A DNA stretch of 7,015 nucleotides. It comes from Pseudomonadota bacterium (GTDB lineage Bacteria; Pseudomonadota; Alphaproteobacteria; Azospirillales; Azospirillaceae). Under the pieces are notes generated by a model. The model was not told the origin of the DNA, made no database searches, and saw only the letters and a program-made list of their open reading frames with translations. Location: positions 1-7,015 of the forward strand of contig JAEYOB010000620.1 of the NCBI GenBank assembly GCA_023412175.1, in the 5' to 3' direction. Below, piece after piece: positions 1 to 7,015 of the stretch (positions are counted from its first letter, which is position 1; each line of letters begins with the position of its first letter). The position numbers and the translations under genes were made by a program.

Positions 1-121
1 GTGCAGCGTGTCGCTGTCCTGGTTGCCGTTCAACCGGTCGTCGTCGGCGCCCAGCACGATGTTACTGGTTGGCGCTGTCGCCGAAGACGATCTGCGGCCT
101 GCCCTCGGCCGCCGGGGTGCC
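1..121 (-). pseudogene. RTX-like calcium-binding repeat protein, frame-broken 5' fragment running off the left edge
   Basis: Reading leftward on the minus strand, bases 63-1 encode NIVLGADDDRLNGNQDSDTL and then His. This has the spacing of RTX (hemolysin-type) nonapeptides, with Asp pairs and a Leu every nine residues (GADDDRLNG, NQDSDTLHG). RTX repeats bind calcium in secreted proteins. Just upstream, bases 121-65 in another frame encode a stretch containing PQIVFGDSANQ, which would lead naturally into NIVLG, but that frame ends in TAA. One extra base (position 64, A on the plus strand) accounts for the shift. The upstream frame is also closed by TGA at 124-122 and has no start codon. I infer a decayed or interrupted gene; a sequencing error at position 64 is an alternative for the shift, though not for the missing start. 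Only about 40 residues are visible, so the family call is tentative. Confidence 0.35.
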
Positions 122-391
122 TCACGTATAAAAGCCTGCAAATGCGTCATTGCGACGCATTTGCAGGGGGAGCCGCTTCTGCACTTCGGGGGGCGGAAAT
201 GCCGGCGCATACGCTCGCCTAAGGTGGCTTTTGCAGGAGGCTTGGCCCACGTCATTGAGGATGTGGCCGCAGTTGCGCGTGAGCGTGAATGGAAGGGAGC
301 AGCGCTCGCTCCGCCAAGTGGCGCGCAAATACTCTGCCTTCACCCGTTTTTTACCGTTGGAGAGGCGGAACAGGTCGCAGGTTTTTTGCTT
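122..391. other. Non-coding stretch with repeat-like hairpins; no supported gene
   Basis: This interval lies between the RTX-like fragment and the stop codon of the RimK-like gene. Short open frames exist on both strands, but none has a ribosome site or recognisable protein character, and their codon use differs from the neighbouring genes. The octamer TTTGCAGG occurs at 160-167 and 230-237 on the plus strand and at 142-135 on the minus strand. Bases 345-400 are richer in T runs than the rest of the window. I see no tRNA, rRNA or transposase. It may be an interspersed intergenic repeat unit of about 115 bases (130-243) plus the 3' untranslated region of the minus-strand operon. Confidence 0.5.
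129..167 (-). terminator. Perfect 14-bp hairpin; candidate terminator of the minus-strand operon or repeat palindrome
   Basis: Bases 135-148 (CCTGCAAATGCGTC) are exactly complementary to 154-167 (GACGCATTTGCAGG) around a 5-base loop. Read on the minus strand, the stem is followed by CTTTTAT, a short T run, as expected of a rho-independent terminator for transcription coming from the RimK-like gene. It lies about 225 bases past that gene's stop codon, and no better terminator is visible in between. The T run is short and the stem is flanked by other TTTGCAGG copies, so a dispersed palindromic repeat is equally possible, and the two are not exclusive. Confidence 0.4.
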
Positions 392-1857
<1,466 letters not shown>

Positions 1858-1858
<1 letters not shown>

Positions 1859-3066
1859 CAGCGGGCAGGGGCCTCGGCTGGGCGCTCGCGCAGCAGCAGG
1901 GTCGCCTTCAGCTGCGCCTTGCCATAGCGGGCCATGCGCTCGAAATCTCGGCGGGGGATCGGCATGAAGATCCTGTCGATGTGGGCGTGGTGGCGGTCGT
2001 AGACCAGCGGGTCGTGGACGTAGAGGAACCGCTCGTCGGCCCCCGACACCACGACCCAGTGCGGGAACTTTTCCCGATAGATGCGGTAGCTGCTGATCAG
2101 CACGATGGGGACCGCACCCTCCTGCACCGCGCACGCCATGTCGTCGGCGCTGAGCGTGCGGTGACTGATCCGCACGTCGGTCTGGGACAGTTCCTCGATC
2201 ATCTCCTGGTGGACGAGGCGCATGACCTCCTTCTTGTCGTCGTCGCGCACCCCGTCGAGAAAGGGGACGCCGTCGTCCTTGACGCAGATCTCCACGTCCA
2301 GCCCGCGCCGCCACGCCGCCAGCGCCAGCCCGTAGGGGCCGCAGCCGCCGTGCCCGGAGGTCATGAACACCGTGGTCGCCTCGCGCCACAGGCGCAGTTC
2401 CAACTGGCGGTTCAGCTCCAGTTCCGGCTTGAGCGCCTTCAACCCCATCATCAGGGCCGAAGGGCCGCAGGTGAAGTCCAGGGTCTGCTGGTAGTAGGGC
2501 ACCAACCGGGCTCCGAGCGGCGCGCTGGGACCGACGTTCCCCAGACGTTTCTCCAGCCGCAGCGCTTCCATGTGATCTTCGTAGTAATCGGTGTAAACAC
2601 CGAACTCGCGGTATCCATTCCCCTTGTACAAATCGATGGCCGAGGTGTTGTCACACCGCACCTCCAGACGTAGATAGATGCAGTCGTGCGACCGTGCGGC
2701 CTGTTCGGCGGCGGCCAGAAGGCGGGTGCCGACGCCCTGGCCGCGGAACGGCGGGTCCACCGCGAAGGAATACAGCCGCGCCAGCGAGGTTCCGGCATGG
2801 AACGCGACCATCGCGTAGCCTGCGATCGCCTCGCCATGCACTTCCACCAGCACCATGGCATTGCCCTTCGTGATCATGTGGTGGAAACTGCGCCGGGTAA
2901 GCCGGTCGGTGACGAAGCAGCGCTCCTCGATGCCGAGCAGCGCCGGAATGTCGGAGGGAGACGCCTGCCGCAGCGTGACCGGCGGCGGTGCGGTGCGGAG
3001 GTCGAGGTCGGCGGGCGTGGTGGCTGGCATGGGGTATGAGATGGGAGGTACGGTGTTCGAGCACAT
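1858..3066 (-). CDS. GNAT acetyltransferase fused to C39-like cysteine peptidase
   Basis: The protein has 402 residues from the chosen start and two domains. Residues 30-172 are a RimI-like GNAT acetyltransferase, with the acetyl-CoA pyrophosphate loop RGQGVG at 108-113 and a typical C-terminal half (DLYKGNGYREFGVYTDYY). Residues 187-395 are a C39/papain-like domain (DUF3335-like, recalled): Gln193 in VPYYQQ, Cys200 in DFTCGPSALMM, His336 in FPHWVVVSG and Asp352 in VHDP. Gln, Cys, His and Asp are all retained, so it may be catalytic. No signal peptide or membrane segment is seen, so it is probably cytoplasmic. Start 3066 has GGAAGAG (3079-3073) six bases upstream; ATG 3030 (390 residues) and ATG 3081 lack such a site. 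It is first in a coupled pair with the RimK-like ligase, which suggests acetylation, cleavage and ligation on a common peptide substrate. That role is inference. Confidence 0.85.
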
Positions 3067-3072
3067 CCTACT

Positions 3073-3079
3073 CTCTTCC
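3073..3079 (-). promoter_or_regulatory. Ribosome binding site deciding the GNAT-C39 start
   Basis: The minus strand reads GGAAGAG, six bases before ATG 3066. The alternative in-frame starts at 3081 and 3030 have no purine-rich site at a useful distance, so this element favours 3066. Confidence 0.5.
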
Positions 3080-3096
3080 ATGCGCGAGGAAACCGG

Positions 3097-3111
3097 TGGC
3101 ACCCCTTTCGC
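3097..3111 (+). promoter_or_regulatory. Candidate sigma-54 (RpoN) -24/-12 promoter towards glgP
   Basis: The sequence TGGCAC, five bases, then TCGC matches the consensus TGGCAC-N5-TTGC at nine of ten fixed positions. The invariant GG (3098-3099) and GC (3110-3111) are exactly ten bases apart. Transcription would begin near 3122, giving glgP a leader of about 147 bases. No clear NtrC or NifA enhancer was found upstream, and the site overlaps a dyad that could be an unrelated operator. Confidence 0.3.
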
Positions 3112-3120
3112 GTTTGGGGT
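3101..3120. promoter_or_regulatory. 20-bp dyad, candidate operator in the divergent region
   Basis: ACCCC and GGGGT arms flank a ten-base core whose centre, CGCG, is itself symmetric; 14 of 20 positions obey the dyad. It lies between the divergent GNAT-C39 and glgP genes, 35 bases upstream of the GNAT-C39 start codon, where a regulator could affect both. No specific regulator can be named. Confidence 0.3.
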
Positions 3121-3172
3121 GGATGCTAGGCGCAGGAACGATCTTCGGTTAGCCTTAAGCCTTGTTTGACGA

Positions 3173-3188
3173 GCAATTCTGAAATTGC
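3173..3188. promoter_or_regulatory. Perfect inverted repeat GCAATT-N4-AATTGC
   Basis: Two perfect 6-bp arms are separated by four bases, in an A/T-rich pocket of otherwise GC-rich DNA, 82 bases before the glgP start and directly after a TTGACG hexamer (3166-3171). The position suits an operator. No good -10 is found at 16-18 bases from TTGACG, so the promoter itself is not supported. Confidence 0.3.
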
Positions 3189-3252
3189 CGCGCCCGAATG
3201 GGCACCCAAGTTTATTCACCAATCGGATCGTCGGACACCGGTTCGCCCGAAC

Positions 3253-3258
3253 GAAGGA
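3253..3258 (+). promoter_or_regulatory. Ribosome binding site deciding the glgP start
   Basis: GAAGGA ends 11 bases before ATG 3270, a slightly long but usable spacing. The earlier in-frame ATG at 3198 has no Shine-Dalgarno sequence and would add 24 low-complexity residues not typical of the family. A short palindrome, GTTCGCCCGAAC, lies just upstream at 3241-3252. Confidence 0.45.
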
Positions 3259-3269
3259 CATCGACACGC

Positions 3270-5768
<2,499 letters not shown>

Positions 5769-5795
5769 CAAATGAAACGCGGACGCCGCGGGCGC

Positions 5796-5824
5796 TTTAC
5801 AAGCCCTGCGGCTTCGCGTATGGA
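5796..5824 (+). promoter_or_regulatory. Candidate sigma-70 promoter of the asd leader transcript
   Basis: TTTACA (5796-5801) matches TTGACA at five of six positions. TATGGA (5819-5824) follows at exactly 17 bases and keeps the leading TAT of the -10 element. Transcription would be expected about 7-8 bases on, at 5831-5832, which is the A of the leader-peptide ATG. A 5-bp dyad (AAGCC at 5801-5805 and GGCTT at 5810-5814) sits between the two boxes and could be an operator. The -10 is weak, so the call rests mainly on position. Confidence 0.4.
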
Positions 5825-5831
5825 TGGCGTC

Positions 5832-5909
5832 ATGAATTGCTCGTTCGCCAAGACCACCACCACCAAAACGACTCGCTCCGGCGGGCCGTCTGGAAGTGGC
5901 GTGCGGTAA
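5832..5909 (+). CDS. Thr/Lys-rich attenuator leader peptide of asd (25 residues)
   Basis: ATG 5832 opens a 25-codon frame ending in TAA at 5907-5909. It begins MNCSFA, continues K-T-T-T-T-K-T-T (codons AAG, four ACC, AAA, ACG, ACT at 5850-5873) and ends in a Ser/Gly-rich tail. Six Thr and two Lys in eight codons is what a control peptide for the Lys/Thr/Met branch should look like; E. coli thrL plays that role for the thr operon with Thr and Ile codons. The gene downstream is asd, whose product feeds both Thr and Lys synthesis. A terminator and a competing antiterminator follow. There is no good Shine-Dalgarno sequence, consistent with a leaderless mRNA as described for rhizobial trpL (recalled). 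An in-frame ATG at 5820 would add four residues. The peptide itself probably has no enzymatic role. Confidence 0.7.
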   Translation: MNCSFAKTTTTKTTRSGGPSGSGVR

Positions 5910-5945
5910 AAGCGCAACGACACCCACCACGAGGGCCCCGCCGGA
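5877..5945 (+). promoter_or_regulatory. Antiterminator pairing of the asd attenuator
   Basis: In RNA, 5877-5887 (UCCGGCGGGCC) can pair with 5934-5945 as nine contiguous base pairs, one bulged C (5936) and two more pairs. The downstream partner is most of the terminator's 5' arm, so the two structures exclude each other. The upstream partner begins four bases after the last Thr codon. A ribosome stalled on the early Thr codons would leave it free, and one that moves on would disturb it. A weaker competing hairpin, 5848-5854 with 5888-5893 (six pairs, one bulge), could act as the 1:2 protector. Region 2 is also perfectly complementary to 5985-5993, a reminder that GC-rich sequence offers many pairings. 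Confidence 0.5.
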
Positions 5946-5963
5946 CACGGACGGGGCCCTTGT
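5929..5963 (+). terminator. GC-rich hairpin terminator / attenuator before asd
   Basis: Bases 5932-5940 (AGGGCCCCG) pair perfectly with 5952-5960 (CGGGGCCCT), and the stem extends outward by three weaker pairs to 5929 and 5963. The loop is 5941-5951. The run after the stem is only TTGTCGT, a poor U tract, so termination might need help or be partial. It lies 19 bases after the leader-peptide stop and 61 bases before asd, the expected place for an attenuator. It also insulates asd from read-through from glgP. Confidence 0.6.
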
Positions 5964-5973
5964 CGTATCAGGG

Positions 5974-6014
5974 CTCCGTCCGCCGCCCGCCGGGGCCCCG
6001 CAAACAGGACGGAG
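5974..6014 (+). promoter_or_regulatory. Stem that hides the asd Shine-Dalgarno sequence
   Basis: CTCCGTCC (5974-5981) is perfectly complementary over eight bases to GGACGGAG (6007-6014), the Shine-Dalgarno sequence ten bases before the asd ATG. The 25-base loop contains GGGCCCCG (5993-6000), an exact second copy of the terminator's 5' arm. If the terminator's 3' arm (5952-5959) pairs with that copy, the Shine-Dalgarno stem cannot form without a pseudoknot. The complementarity is seen directly; the switch is inferred. Confidence 0.4.
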
Positions 6015-6024
6015 TAGCTTGAAG

Positions 6025-7015
<991 letters not shown>

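Noticed and set aside
3053..3064. Imperfect dyad GTGTTCGAGCAC at the start of the GNAT-C39 gene
   Set aside because: Two of twelve positions break the symmetry and it overlaps the first codons; there is no evidence beyond the partial symmetry.
3139..3179. Minus-strand TTGCTC-N17-GCTAAC as promoter of the GNAT-C39 operon
   Set aside because: Each hexamer matches consensus at only about three of six positions, which is no better than chance in this region.
3198..3269. Upstream in-frame ATG of glgP at 3198
   Set aside because: It has no ribosome site and adds a low-complexity extension; ATG 3270 has GAAGGA upstream and gives a family-typical length.

Overview
The window is GC-rich with strong third-position GC bias. 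It reads as chromosomal DNA from an alphaproteobacterium, most likely Azospirillum or a close Rhodospirillales relative. That placement rests on the style of GlgP and Asd and on an Asn/Gln/Asp-rich RTX-like fragment at the left edge; it is recalled and inferred, not searched.

Layout. (a) 1-121, minus strand: a frame-broken scrap of an RTX (calcium-binding nonapeptide) protein running off the left edge. (b) 122-391: no convincing gene. It holds a perfect 14-bp hairpin and further copies of its TTTGCAGG end, which look like an interspersed repeat or the terminator of the next operon. (c) 392-3066, minus strand: a two-gene, translationally coupled operon. The first gene encodes a GNAT acetyltransferase fused to a C39-like cysteine peptidase; the second encodes a RimK-type ATP-grasp ligase with an RLAN-type N-terminal domain. 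Together they look like a peptide or protein modification system of unknown substrate. (d) 3067-3269: a divergent regulatory region with a sigma-54-like -24/-12 site, a 20-bp dyad and two further short palindromes. (e) 3270-5768, plus strand: glgP, glycogen phosphorylase, complete. (f) 5769-6024: the leader of the next gene. (g) 6025 to the right edge: asd, aspartate-semialdehyde dehydrogenase, cut roughly ten residues before its expected end.

The most interesting part is the 256-base gap before asd. It contains a 25-codon open frame with the run Lys-Thr-Thr-Thr-Thr-Lys-Thr-Thr, followed by a GC-rich terminator hairpin. A segment just after the Thr codons can pair with the 5' arm of that terminator and so replace it. 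This is the architecture of a ribosome-mediated attenuator, and Thr and Lys are end products of the pathway Asd feeds. A TTTACA-N17-TATGGA promoter would start the transcript essentially at the leader ATG, so the leader peptide may be leaderless. A further 8-bp stem covers the asd Shine-Dalgarno sequence and competes with a pairing that uses the terminator's 3' arm, which suggests a second, translational layer of control.

The genes do not form one pathway. glgP mobilises stored glycogen, asd feeds Lys/Thr/Met/diaminopimelate synthesis, and the minus-strand pair is a separate modification module.
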